Source: Bradyrhizobium oropedii (GTDB lineage: Bacteria > Pseudomonadota > Alphaproteobacteria > Rhizobiales > Xanthobacteraceae). From it: DNA of 64,000 bases. The notes under the pieces were generated by a model. It saw nothing but the letters and a program-made list of their open reading frames with translations. It was not told the DNA's origin and did not search any database. Numbering within the stretch: the first letter of the stretch is position 1; the number at the start of each line of letters is the position of its first letter. A program made the translations under genes and the position numbers. Below, one piece after another: positions 17,862 through 26,136 of this stretch. The stretch is from positions 62,001-126,000 of the forward strand of contig NZ_JACMYO010000002.1 in NCBI RefSeq assembly GCF_020889685.1, read 5' to 3'.

Positions 17862-19079
17862 TCAGGCGGCGCCGCGATCGAGCGCCGGCGTTGGGTCCTT
17901 CTTCGTCAGCCGGCGCAGCGCCGCCACATTGGTGGCGACGGAGGCCATGCGGCACTGGGCCTTGCCTTCGGACTTGGCTTCATAGAGCGCGGCATCGGCA
18001 ACCGCCAGCAGCTCCTCGGCCTCGGTGCCGTGTTCGGGCGACACCGCGACACCGACGCTGACGCCGACCTTTGCGAAGATGCCGTCGGCGAGCCGGTAGG
18101 GCATCGTGACGGCCTGGATGATGCGATGGCCGACCGCGAGCGCCTGCTCGGCGGTGACGCCGTTCGCCAGCACCACGAATTCATCGCCGCCGAGCCGCGC
18201 GATCACAGCGGTCTCCGGCAAAGCGCGCCGCAGCCGCTCGGCCGCCAGCATCAGCACCTGGTCGCCGGCCGCGTGCCCATAGGTGTCGTTGACCGGCTTG
18301 AAATTGTCGAGGTCGAAGAACAGCAGCGCAAACGGTCCGCCATTTCCACGAGAGGCCGCCAGCTTCGCGTTCAGCGCGGCGACGAAGCCGGCGCGATTGC
18401 GCAAGCCGGTCAGGGTGTCGTGATGGGCAAGATGGCCGTTCTCGCGCTCGGCGCGCATGGTGGCGATCAGCATTTTGTTGAGGCGGAAGGCCGCGACCGT
18501 CATCGCCGTGAGATACAGCGGTACCTGCATGACGACGATCAGGAGCAGCGGTTCGCCGGCAAGGGCCGCTCCCGGTACGATCGGGCCGAGGCTGAGCAGG
18601 ATCATGGTTCCGGCGAGGCGTGGCGCGCTGAAATTGCGGAAGCAGATGCCGCCGACCATTGCGGCCGCCGACAACGAAGCCAGCAGCGCAACCACCCAGT
18701 CGCCGCTTGCGAGGCTGATCAGGATGCCGAAGCCGACGCTGGCGCTCCAGGCGACCGCAAGGACGAGGTGCAGATCGGTCGGGGTCGGCCGCTGCTCGCG
18801 CGCCGCGCGATGCGCAACCACGAGCACCGCCAGTCGCGAGAGGCAGATGACGAGTTCGAGGACGACCCAGGTGATGAACAGCGCGGTCGACTCGCGAATC
18901 GCAATCACGGCCGCGACTGCGACCGTATTGACCGCGCCGGCCGCGAACACCGGCAGCGAGCCGTAGAGATCCCCGATCAGCGCCGCGCGGATGTCATCCG
19001 GCACGCCCGGTCCGGCGTCGGCGAGCCAGCGCGTCACGCCCCAGCGCGGCTGGCTGTATCGTCCTTTTTCGGACTGCAT
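17862..19079 (-). CDS. Membrane diguanylate cyclase (GGDEF)
   Basis: Makes cyclic di-GMP. A 405-residue protein with six or so membrane helices (about 35-200) as a sensor domain, then a GGDEF domain from about 225 to 385. The active site GGDEF is intact in ARLGGDEFVVLA, and FFDLDNFKPVNDTYGH carries the metal-binding Asp and the guanine-binding Asn. No RxxD inhibitory site is seen at the usual position five residues before GGDEF, so product feedback may be missing. ATG 19079 is chosen as the start; an upstream in-frame ATG at 19202 would add an unconvincing Arg-rich leader. It is divergent from the DUF21 gene. Confidence 0.92.
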   Translation of the reverse strand: MQSEKGRYSQPRWGVTRWLADAGPGVPDDIRAALIGDLYGSLPVFAAGAVNTVAVAAVIAIRESTALFITWVVLELVICLSRLAVLVVAHRAAREQRPTPTDLHLVLAVAWSASVGFGILISLASGDWVVALLASLSAAAMVGGICFRNFSAPRLAGTMILLSLGPIVPGAALAGEPLLLIVVMQVPLYLTAMTVAAFRLNKMLIATMRAERENGHLAHHDTLTGLRNRAGFVAALNAKLAASRGNGGPFALLFFDLDNFKPVNDTYGHAAGDQVLMLAAERLRRALPETAVIARLGGDEFVVLANGVTAEQALAVGHRIIQAVTMPYRLADGIFAKVGVSVGVAVSPEHGTEAEELLAVADAALYEAKSEGKAQCRMASVATNVAALRRLTKKDPTPALDRGAA

Positions 19080-19295
19080 TGTTCTTGCCCCGTACTTTCG
19101 GTTGGCAAGAAACCTGACCGGCCCTAACAGGTCTCTAAGGTCGGCCCCCGATCGCGCAACGTGCTTGACGAGCCGTAAAGCCTGGCGGCGCCGCCGCGCC
19201 ATCCCGAAAGCCGCCCGATCATGGCGTGGTCATTCGGCTGTCACCTCGCTCGACTGTGATGCGCCGAGAAGCCGCAACAGCGAGGCGTGGCATCC

Positions 19296-20330
19296 ATGAC
19301 GTATCTTGGCATTATCTCGACCTGGATCGGCATCGCCGCCTGCATCCTGCAATCAGCGCTGTTCGCCGGTCTCAATCTTGCAGTGTTCAGCCTCAGCCTG
19401 CTGCGGTTGCAGATCGAGGCGGACAGCGGCAACAGGAACGCGGCGCGGGTGCTGGAGCTACGCAAAAACTCCAACCAGATCCTGGCCACCGTCATCTGGG
19501 GCAATGTCACCACCAACGTGCTGCTGACGCTGCTGTCGGACTCGGTGCTGGCCGGCGTCGGCGCGTTCCTCTTCTCGGCCTTCGCCATCACGCTGCTTGG
19601 CGAGATCTTCCCTCAGGCTTATTTCTCGCGCAACGCGCTGGCGATGACCGCGCGGTTTCTGCCGTTCCTGAATTTCTACCGCGTCGTGCTGTTTCCGCTG
19701 GCGAAGCCGACCGCCATGGTGCTCGACTGGTGGCTCGGCTCGGAAGGCATCACCTATCTGCGCGAGCAGGATATCCGGCAGATGATCGCCCGCCACGTCA
19801 TCGCCGGTGGCGACATCAGCAAGGTCGAGACGACCGGCGCCCAGAACTTCCTCGACTTTGACGACATTTCCGTCTGCGACGAAGGCGAGGTGATCGATCC
19901 AGCCAGCATCCTCAGCCTGCCGCTCGCCAATCAGCGCTGCGTGCTGCCGAAATTCGACCGTGTCCCCGACGATCCGTTCCTGCGCCGGATCGATGCGTCG
20001 GGGATGAAATGGGTGATCGTGACCGATCCCGCGGGCGAGCCGGTGTTCGTGCTCGACGCCCATCACTTCCTGCGCGATGCGCTGTTCAACCAGCTCGAGA
20101 GCGATCCGACCGCCTATTGGCACCGTCCGATCATCGTGCGCGACGCCAGGGCGCGGCTTGGCGATGTGATCGGGCTGATGAAGGTGATGCCCGAGACGCC
20201 GGGCGACGACGTGATCCAGCACGATTTGATCCTGGTGTGGAGCGCCCAGAAGCGCATCATCACCGGCTCCGACCTGCTCGGACGGCTGTTGCGCGGGATC
20301 GCGACCGTGGAAAAGCGATCGGCGGCCTAG
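19296..20330 (+). CDS. DUF21/CNNM transmembrane-domain protein
   Basis: A 344-residue membrane protein with the CNNM (DUF21) transmembrane module at its N terminus: about three to four helices in residues 1-130 with SALFAGLNLAVFSLS, NQILATVIWGNVTTNVLLTLLSDS and LGEIFPQAYFSRN. This module binds Mg2+/Na+ in CorC/CNNM transporters. The cytoplasmic tail (about 190-340) resembles a diverged CBS pair rather than a canonical one, and no CorC_HlyC domain is evident. ATG 19296 is preferred to the GTG at 19287. Its stop overlaps the stop of the convergent TetR gene by four bases (CTAG). Ion transport is inferred from the family. Confidence 0.87.
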   Translation: MTYLGIISTWIGIAACILQSALFAGLNLAVFSLSLLRLQIEADSGNRNAARVLELRKNSNQILATVIWGNVTTNVLLTLLSDSVLAGVGAFLFSAFAITLLGEIFPQAYFSRNALAMTARFLPFLNFYRVVLFPLAKPTAMVLDWWLGSEGITYLREQDIRQMIARHVIAGGDISKVETTGAQNFLDFDDISVCDEGEVIDPASILSLPLANQRCVLPKFDRVPDDPFLRRIDASGMKWVIVTDPAGEPVFVLDAHHFLRDALFNQLESDPTAYWHRPIIVRDARARLGDVIGLMKVMPETPGDDVIQHDLILVWSAQKRIITGSDLLGRLLRGIATVEKRSAA

Positions 20331-20989
20331 ACCGCGACCAGCTGCTCCGCCGCGCCGCCCGCGCGCTTCGCCTTCTTCAGCTTCGCCGGCGCGAACAGAT
20401 TGCCCGCGGCAAGGCCCGCGGTATCGGCAACGGTCGGATCACACGACACCATGGCGGCGACGATGGCGCCGTCGATCAACAGCGCCAGCTGATGCGCAAG
20501 CACGGTGGGCTCGGCCGCGCCCATCTCGCCGGCGAGCTTCTCGATATGCGCCAGCACCACCTTCTTGTGCTTCAGCGCGATGTTGCGGAATTGCTTGGCA
20601 TCCTTGTCGTGCTCGGCGACTGCGTTGATGAAGGGACAGCCGTAAAAGCGTTCCTCGGCGAACCATGTCTTCAGGGCAGGGAAGATCCGCGAAAGCTTGG
20701 TCTGCGGATCGCCGCCGCCGGCCTCGATCGCGCCGATGAACCATTCGCGCCACTGCCGGCCTTCGCTCTCCAGCACCGCATGCACCAGATTGGTCTTCGA
20801 GCCGAACAATTTGTAGAGCGTGGTCTTGGCGGTTCCGGCCTCGTCGATGATCGCATCGATGCCGGTGGCGTTGATGCCGTTCTTGCAGAACAGATGCGTC
20901 GCCGCATTGAGCAGGCGCCCGCGCGCCGATTCATCGTCGCCGGCGGCGAACGCCGCGGCAGGTTTTTTCTTCGAAAGCGATTTGGCCAT
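20327..20989 (-). CDS. TetR-family regulator
   Basis: A 220-residue TetR-type repressor. After a basic leader (SLSKKKPAAAFA) the DNA-binding helix-turn-helix runs from about residue 20 to 70: RLLNAATHLFCKNGINATGI, then AKTTLYKLFGSK. The rest is the ligand-binding domain. It is divergent from the osmC gene, which heads a likely operon with the flavoprotein, rhodanese and cyanase genes, so those are its probable targets; an AGACCG-CGGTAT dyad sits in the gap. ATG 20989 is chosen over the upstream ATG at 21025. The ligand is unknown; electrophiles or thiol reactants would fit the regulated genes. Confidence 0.9.
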   Translation of the reverse strand: MAKSLSKKKPAAAFAAGDDESARGRLLNAATHLFCKNGINATGIDAIIDEAGTAKTTLYKLFGSKTNLVHAVLESEGRQWREWFIGAIEAGGGDPQTKLSRIFPALKTWFAEERFYGCPFINAVAEHDKDAKQFRNIALKHKKVVLAHIEKLAGEMGAAEPTVLAHQLALLIDGAIVAAMVSCDPTVADTAGLAAGNLFAPAKLKKAKRAGGAAEQLVAV

Positions 20990-21195
20990 GCGCGGCAGTA
21001 AATCGGAGCGCGGCAAAATCATCAAGTCGCATCTTCAAGCGCGCATCCATGCGCTGAAAATAATCGCCGCCGCGCGGCATTTGCCGGGCGATTGAGCAGA
21101 CCGGCGCTGATCAATCCGCAGGCAGCCTCGCTTAAGCGCCTGCGCGATTTCACCTTTTGATTTGGTGGCGGACTGGCACGCTTCGTGCAGGAAAC

Positions 21196-21209
21196 AGACC
21201 GTTCGGTAT
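21196..21209. promoter_or_regulatory. Probable TetR operator
   Basis: AGACCG TT CGGTAT is a near-perfect dyad centred on TT; only one pair of bases breaks the symmetry (ideal right half CGGTCT). The AGACC...GGTCT half-sites resemble operators reported for LmrA/YxaF-type TetR repressors. It is 36 bases before the osmC start, where repressor binding would block transcription, and in the gap between the regulator and its target. Confidence 0.6.
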
Positions 21210-21244
21210 CCTGACCATTTCCATCGCTCCCAGGGAGAAAACTG

Positions 21245-21787
21245 ATGACCGCTGTCGCTCAAAAAACCGCTCTGACCGGCTGCCTCGCGCCGATCGACAA
21301 AGGCGGGCTCGAGCAGCTCATTGCCAACGGCAAGGCCAATCCGAAAGTGATCAAGACCTTGAAGTGCAGGACGGTCGCCGAGGGCAAGTTCCGTCACGCC
21401 AACTACATCCGCAACCTCGCGCCCTATATCGTCGATGAGCCGCCGGGCCTGCTCGGTGATGATACCGCGCCCAATCCCTCCGAAGCCTCGCTCGCCGCGC
21501 TCGGCTCCTGCCTTGCGGTCGGCCTGCATGCCAACGCCGTGCATCGCGGCTGGATCGTCAACAAGCTCGAGCTGGAGCTCGAGGGCGACCTCAACATAAC
21601 AGCAGTGTGGGGCACCGGCGACGTCAGCGAGAAGCCGGTCGGCTTCACCGATGTCCGCGTCAAGGTCGACATGGAATGCGAGGGTGTCTCCAGGGGCGAG
21701 ATCGATGCGCTGGTGGCCCATGTGAAGAAATGGTCGCCGGTCGCCAACACCTTCACCCGTCCCGTCAATCTCGAGGTCAGCGCTTAA
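21245..21787 (+). CDS. OsmC-family protein
   Basis: A 180-residue OsmC/Ohr-type protein. The first conserved Cys is present in ALGSCLAVGLHANAV (Cys89). The second, usually in a CPV/CPI motif, is replaced: the equivalent segment reads WSPVANTFTRPV, so the thiol pair needed for peroxidase cycling is incomplete. OsmC proteins reduce hydroperoxides, but one-Cys members in this family may have other roles. It is the first gene after the TetR operator and is followed 36 bases later by the flavoprotein gene. Confidence 0.88.
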   Translation: MTAVAQKTALTGCLAPIDKGGLEQLIANGKANPKVIKTLKCRTVAEGKFRHANYIRNLAPYIVDEPPGLLGDDTAPNPSEASLAALGSCLAVGLHANAVHRGWIVNKLELELEGDLNITAVWGTGDVSEKPVGFTDVRVKVDMECEGVSRGEIDALVAHVKKWSPVANTFTRPVNLEVSA

Positions 21788-21823
21788 GCGCCCGACCGGC
21801 AATTCAAGGTGCGGAGACCGTCC

Positions 21824-22948
21824 ATGAGTTCACTGGCTTTATCGCGGGTCGCAGCTCGAGATCCCGCACCGACGATTACGGGCGAGGTTGCGCGCCTCGC
21901 CCGCCAGGAGCTGGCGCCGCTCGCATCCGCGATCGATGCCGGCTCGGTCTATCCGGGTGAATTCCTGCGCCGGCTCGGCGAGGTCGGGGCGTGGAGCAGC
22001 CACGTGCCGCAGGAAGGCCCGGCCGACCTGCGCTGGGCCATCCAGTCGATGGCTGCGATCGGCGAGGTCTGCGGCGCCACCGCCTTCATGGCCTGGTGCC
22101 AGAACACGCTGGTCTGGTACGTCGCCAATTCCACCAATGTGAAGCTCGCCGCGCGCTTCGGCAATTGCTTCTCCAGCGGACGTGCGCTTGGCGGCACCGG
22201 GCTCTCCAACCCGATGAAGAGCTTCTTCGGCATCGAGCGGCTGAAGTTGAAGGGCCGCAAGGTTGACGGCGGCTACATCGTCCGCGGCGCGCTGCCATGG
22301 GTGTCGAATCTCGGGCCCGACCATTATTTCGGCACGATCTTCGAGCGCGAAGACGAGGGCAAGGGCGAGTCCAGTGGGACGGTGATGTTCCTCGCCGACT
22401 GCTCGGATCCCGCGATCACACTGACCCCTTGCAAGCCGTTCCTGGCGATGGACGGCACCGGCACCTACGGCGTCCAGTTCCGTGACGCGTTCGTGCCGGA
22501 CGATCTGATCCTCGCCGAGCCGGCTGCGCCCTTCGTCAAGAAAATCCGCGCCGGCTTCATCCTGCTCCAGGTCGGCATCGGCCTCGGGCTGATGCAGGAC
22601 TGCATCAACATCATGGACGAGGTCCACGCGCCGCTCGGTCACGTCAACCGCTATCTGCCGCAACAGCCGCTGCAATTCCGCGAGCTCCATGCCGAGTTCG
22701 AGAAGGAGGCGATGGCGCTGGCACACGATCCCTACAATGCCGACGACAGTTACTGGCGCCGTGTCGTCGCGCTCAGACTGCGCATCGGCGATGCCAGCGT
22801 CGCGGTCGCACATGCCGCGATGCTCCATTGCGGCGCGCGCGGCTACCTGATGAGCCACCGCGCCCAGCGCCGGCTGCGCGAGGCCTATTTCGTCGCCATC
22901 GTCACGCCCGCCACCAAGCAGCTGCGCAAGATGCTGGCGGACGGCTGA
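21824..22948 (+). CDS. Acyl-CoA-dehydrogenase-like flavoprotein
   Basis: A 374-residue member of the acyl-CoA dehydrogenase superfamily: N-terminal helical domain (LARQELAPLASAIDAG), FAD-contact region (GGTGLSNPMKSF, then LPWVSNLGPDHYFG) and a C-terminal helical domain ending LREAYFVAIVTPATKQLRKML. The usual HGGxGY near the end reads HCGARGY. It is shorter and more diverged than beta-oxidation enzymes and could instead be a flavin monooxygenase of the DszC/SfnB type that uses reduced flavin on sulfur compounds. The setting beside rhodanese and cyanase favours a non-fatty-acid substrate. ATG 21824 is preferred to GTG 21809. Confidence 0.8.
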   Translation: MSSLALSRVAARDPAPTITGEVARLARQELAPLASAIDAGSVYPGEFLRRLGEVGAWSSHVPQEGPADLRWAIQSMAAIGEVCGATAFMAWCQNTLVWYVANSTNVKLAARFGNCFSSGRALGGTGLSNPMKSFFGIERLKLKGRKVDGGYIVRGALPWVSNLGPDHYFGTIFEREDEGKGESSGTVMFLADCSDPAITLTPCKPFLAMDGTGTYGVQFRDAFVPDDLILAEPAAPFVKKIRAGFILLQVGIGLGLMQDCINIMDEVHAPLGHVNRYLPQQPLQFRELHAEFEKEAMALAHDPYNADDSYWRRVVALRLRIGDASVAVAHAAMLHCGARGYLMSHRAQRRLREAYFVAIVTPATKQLRKMLADG

Positions 22949-22996
22949 CGAGGAGTTCCGGACCACCACAACTGCAACCACAAACAGGAGAGAGCC

Positions 22997-23875
22997 ATGA
23001 CGGACGTTCTGATCACCGCCGGCGAACTTGCCGAGCTCGTCACAAAAGAGGCGTGTGTCATCATCGACACGCGGAATCCGGATGCCTATGCGGCGGGCCA
23101 TCTGCCCGGCGCCGTCAATGTGCATGACATCTTCACGTTCCTTGCGACCTCGACGCCGGAAGGCATCCACGAGCTGAAGACCAAGTTCGCCGATGCGTTC
23201 GGTGCCGCCGGTCTCTCCGGCAAGGAGACCGCCGTGATCTACGAGCAGTCGATGAACTCCGGCTTCGGTCAGTCCTGCCGCGGCTACTATTTGCTGACCA
23301 TGCTCGGCTATCCCAAGATCAAGGTGCTGCATGGCGGTTTCGATGCCTGGAAGGCGGCGGACCTGCCGGTCACCACAGACGTTGCCGTGCCGCTCAAGGC
23401 CGGCTTTGCGATCGTGCCGGAGGCCGGCGACATCATGATCGATGCCAAGGCGATGCTGGCGGCGGTCGGCAAGCCCGGCGTCGCGATCCTCGACGTGCGC
23501 GATGTCGACGAGTGGATAGGTGAGAGCTCGTCTCCGTATGGCAAGGATTTCTGCCCGCGCAAGGGCCGCATTCCCGGCGCGGTCTGGCTCGAATGGTACC
23601 GGATGATGAAGCCGACCGGCGAGGGCCCGCGCTTCAAGTCGAAGGACGAGATCCTTGCCGAATGCGCGACCGTCGGCATCTCGCAGACCACGCCGGTCTA
23701 TCTCTACTGCTTCAAGGGTGCGCGCGCCTCGAATACGTTCCTGGCGTTGAAGAACGCCGGCGTGAAGGACGTGCGCATGTATTTCGGCTCCTGGAACGAG
23801 TGGTCGCGCGACGCCTCGCTGCCGATCGACGAGGGCTTGCCGACCGCTGCCGTCGTAACGGGCAAAGCGGCATAG
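22997..23875 (+). CDS. Two-domain rhodanese-like sulfurtransferase
   Basis: A 292-residue protein with two rhodanese folds. The N-terminal domain (about 1-130) keeps IIDTRNPDAYAAGHLPGAVN but has no Cys in the active loop (IYEQSMNSG). The C-terminal domain (about 145-285) has LDVRDVDEW and the active loop YCFKGARAS with Cys238. This is the standard layout of thiosulfate/mercaptopyruvate sulfurtransferases, which move a sulfane sulfur to cyanide or a thiol. A good AGGAGAG ribosome site precedes ATG 22997. It sits between the flavoprotein gene and cyanase, which suggests sulfur/nitrogen one-carbon detoxification. Confidence 0.9.
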   Translation: MTDVLITAGELAELVTKEACVIIDTRNPDAYAAGHLPGAVNVHDIFTFLATSTPEGIHELKTKFADAFGAAGLSGKETAVIYEQSMNSGFGQSCRGYYLLTMLGYPKIKVLHGGFDAWKAADLPVTTDVAVPLKAGFAIVPEAGDIMIDAKAMLAAVGKPGVAILDVRDVDEWIGESSSPYGKDFCPRKGRIPGAVWLEWYRMMKPTGEGPRFKSKDEILAECATVGISQTTPVYLYCFKGARASNTFLALKNAGVKDVRMYFGSWNEWSRDASLPIDEGLPTAAVVTGKAA

Positions 23876-23974
23876 AATCTGCATGTTTGGCGGCGTCCGA
23901 CGGCGTAAAATGCCGCCGGACGCCGATCAATGCCGGCGTCGGCACTGCGCGCCGATCCCCAAGGAGGAAGCCTC

Positions 23975-24463
23975 ATGAAACGCGAAGACCTCACCGAAAA
24001 GCTGCTCGACATCAAGCGCGAGAAGGGCTGGAGCTGGAAACACATCTGCGAGAAGATCGGCGGCTATTCCGAGGTCCTCATCGTCGGCGCGATCCTCGGC
24101 CAGATGAAGCTGACGAAGCCGCAGGCGGCGAATGCCGGCGAGCTGTTCGGGTTGTCGAAGGCCGAGATCGCGATGCTCAACGAGGTGCCGATGCGCGGCA
24201 CCGGCACGCCGATGCCGCCGACCGATCCCCTGATCTACCGCTTCTACGAGATGGTGATGGTCAACGGCCCAGCCTGGAAGGCGCTGATCGAGGAAGAGTT
24301 CGGCGACGGCATCATGTCGGCGATCGACTTCGACATGGCGATGGAGCGCGTCGCCAATCAGAAGGGCGACCGCGTCAAGATCACCATGAGCGGCAAGTTC
24401 CTGCCCTACAAATATTACGGCGCCAGCGGCAACGTGCCGGAATACGGGTTCAAGGAGGAGTGA
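23975..24463 (+). CDS. cynS: Cyanate hydratase (cyanase)
   Basis: Turns cyanate plus bicarbonate into ammonia and CO2. The 162-residue product starts at MKREDLTEKLLD (ATG 23975, with AAGGAGG before it); an upstream ATG at 23930 adds an unlikely leader. The catalytic residues are Arg89, Glu92 and Ser115, and their spacing (3 and 23) is the same as in the E. coli enzyme. The helical N-terminal domain (GWSWKHICEKIG) and C-terminal GKFLPYKYYG fit the family. Position behind the rhodanese gene suggests cyanate arising from a sulfur-nitrogen compound such as thiocyanate. Confidence 0.96.
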   Translation: MKREDLTEKLLDIKREKGWSWKHICEKIGGYSEVLIVGAILGQMKLTKPQAANAGELFGLSKAEIAMLNEVPMRGTGTPMPPTDPLIYRFYEMVMVNGPAWKALIEEEFGDGIMSAIDFDMAMERVANQKGDRVKITMSGKFLPYKYYGASGNVPEYGFKEE

Positions 24464-24501
24464 GAGCAGGGCGCGATTGCTTCACGCCGTGCCGCTTAGC
24501 C

Positions 24502-25932
24502 TCACAGAATCGTGCCCGGCGCGTAGCTCGCAGCTTCCGGCTTGGCCTTCGCCAGGGCATCGACCTGCTCGGCGAAGTAGTCGACCTGGGCGGCGGCGTC
24601 GCCGGAGTTGGCGCGGCCCTGGTCGAGCACGGCCTGCAGCTCGGCTGCGCTCAAGCCGAGACGCTGGTCGGCGGCGAGGCGCTGCAGCAGATCGTTCTGC
24701 ACGATCTTGCCGGTGCGGAGGTCGCCGATGGCGGCGACGGCGTGCTCCTTGATCGCCTCGTGCGCGCCTTCGCGGCCGGCGCCCTTCTTCACCGCTTCCA
24801 TCATCACCGTGGTGGTCAGCAGGAAGGGCAGATAGCGGTTCAGCTCGGTCGCGACGACGGCTTCGAACACCTCCATCTGATCGAGCACGGTGAGGAGGGT
24901 TTCGAGCAGGCCGTCCATGGCAAGGAAGGCGTCGGGCAGCATGACGCGGCGGACCACGGAGCAGGAGACGTCGCCTTCGTTCCACTGGTCGCCGGCGAGG
25001 CCTGCGGCCATCGCGAGATAGCCCTTCAGGATCACATGCAGGCCGTTGATGCGCTCGCAGGAGCGGCTGTTCATCTTGTGCGGCATCGCCGAGGAGCCGA
25101 CCTGGCCCTTGGCAAAACCTTCGCTGGCAAGTTCGTGGCCCGCCATCAGGCGGATGGTCTTGGCGAAGTTGCCGGGCCCGCTGGCGAGCTCGGTGAGCAC
25201 GCTGACCGCACGGAAGTCGAGACTGCGCGGATAGACCTGGCCGACGGCATCGAGCGCCTTCGGCAGGCCGAGGTGAACCAGGATGCGCTGCTCGAGGTCC
25301 CGTGCCTTGCCGGCATCGCCATTGAACAGGGTGATCTGGTCGAGGCGGGTACCCACCGCGCCCTTCAGGCCACGCGCGGGGTAGGTCTGCAGCACGTCGA
25401 CCAGGCTCTGATGCCCCAGCAGCATCTCCTCGCCGGACATGGCGACGCGCTTGCCGAGCGTCGTGACCTGCGCGGCCACGTTGTGGGTGCGCGCGGTGAA
25501 CGGGATGTCGCGCAATTGCTTCGCGCGCTTCGCAAACCGAATGAGCGCGGCGATGCTCTTGGTCTCGACCAGCTGCAGGGCGCGGTAGACCTGCAGCTGC
25601 TCGACGTTCTCCGTGAGGTCGCGGCTGGTCATGCCCTTGTGCAGGTGCTCATGACCGGCCAGATCGCAGAACTCTTCGATCCGCGCCTTGACGTCGTGGC
25701 GGGTAATGCGCTCCCGCTGCATGATGGACTTGAGGTTGATCTGGTCCTTGACGCGTTCGTAGCTCTCGATCACGCCATCCGGAACCGGAATGCCGAGATC
25801 GCGCTGGCCCTTCAGCACGGCGATCCAGTAGTCGCGTTCGAGGCGCACCTTGCCTTCGCCACTCCAGATCGCGCGCATGGCAGGGGAGGCGTAACGTTCG
25901 GCTAGGACGTTGGAAATGTGATCTTGGGACAT
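24502..25932 (-). CDS. purB: Adenylosuccinate lyase, ADSL-like type
   Basis: Cleaves SAICAR and adenylosuccinate in purine synthesis. The 476-residue sequence resembles the animal ADSL branch (RYASPAMRAIWS at the start, HLHKGMTSRDLTENVEQLQ) rather than the 435-residue bacterial PurB that starts MIPRYSRPEM. The lyase signature GSSAMPHKMN is at about residue 280-290, and TSRD and ARTHN motifs supply catalytic residues. It is a single gene on the minus strand, about 4 kb from the purC gene, not in the usual purB-zeta-purC order. A second, typical purB elsewhere cannot be excluded. Confidence 0.88.
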   Translation of the reverse strand: MSQDHISNVLAERYASPAMRAIWSGEGKVRLERDYWIAVLKGQRDLGIPVPDGVIESYERVKDQINLKSIMQRERITRHDVKARIEEFCDLAGHEHLHKGMTSRDLTENVEQLQVYRALQLVETKSIAALIRFAKRAKQLRDIPFTARTHNVAAQVTTLGKRVAMSGEEMLLGHQSLVDVLQTYPARGLKGAVGTRLDQITLFNGDAGKARDLEQRILVHLGLPKALDAVGQVYPRSLDFRAVSVLTELASGPGNFAKTIRLMAGHELASEGFAKGQVGSSAMPHKMNSRSCERINGLHVILKGYLAMAAGLAGDQWNEGDVSCSVVRRVMLPDAFLAMDGLLETLLTVLDQMEVFEAVVATELNRYLPFLLTTTVMMEAVKKGAGREGAHEAIKEHAVAAIGDLRTGKIVQNDLLQRLAADQRLGLSAAELQAVLDQGRANSGDAAAQVDYFAEQVDALAKAKPEAASYAPGTIL

Positions 25933-26136
25933 GATTCCGCTCTCTTGGCATTGCCTGAGGCCGGCCGCAAGTCGCGAGCTGTCATGAATCGTCAGGTCTG
26001 ATAGCGCCTTGGCCGGACTTGCGGTGTTGGCCCCACCATACCAGATCCTCGAAAGCGCCGCCTCAGCCGATCCGGGGCGGCGCTCGTCGCAATGATCATC
26101 GGGATCGGGTAGTTCAGGGCCGCCCGGCGTGCAGCC

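Noticed and set aside
21839-23884. Minus-strand open frame of 681 codons over the flavoprotein and rhodanese genes
   Set aside because: Shadow of GC3-biased genes; residues look random and Arg/Asp rich.
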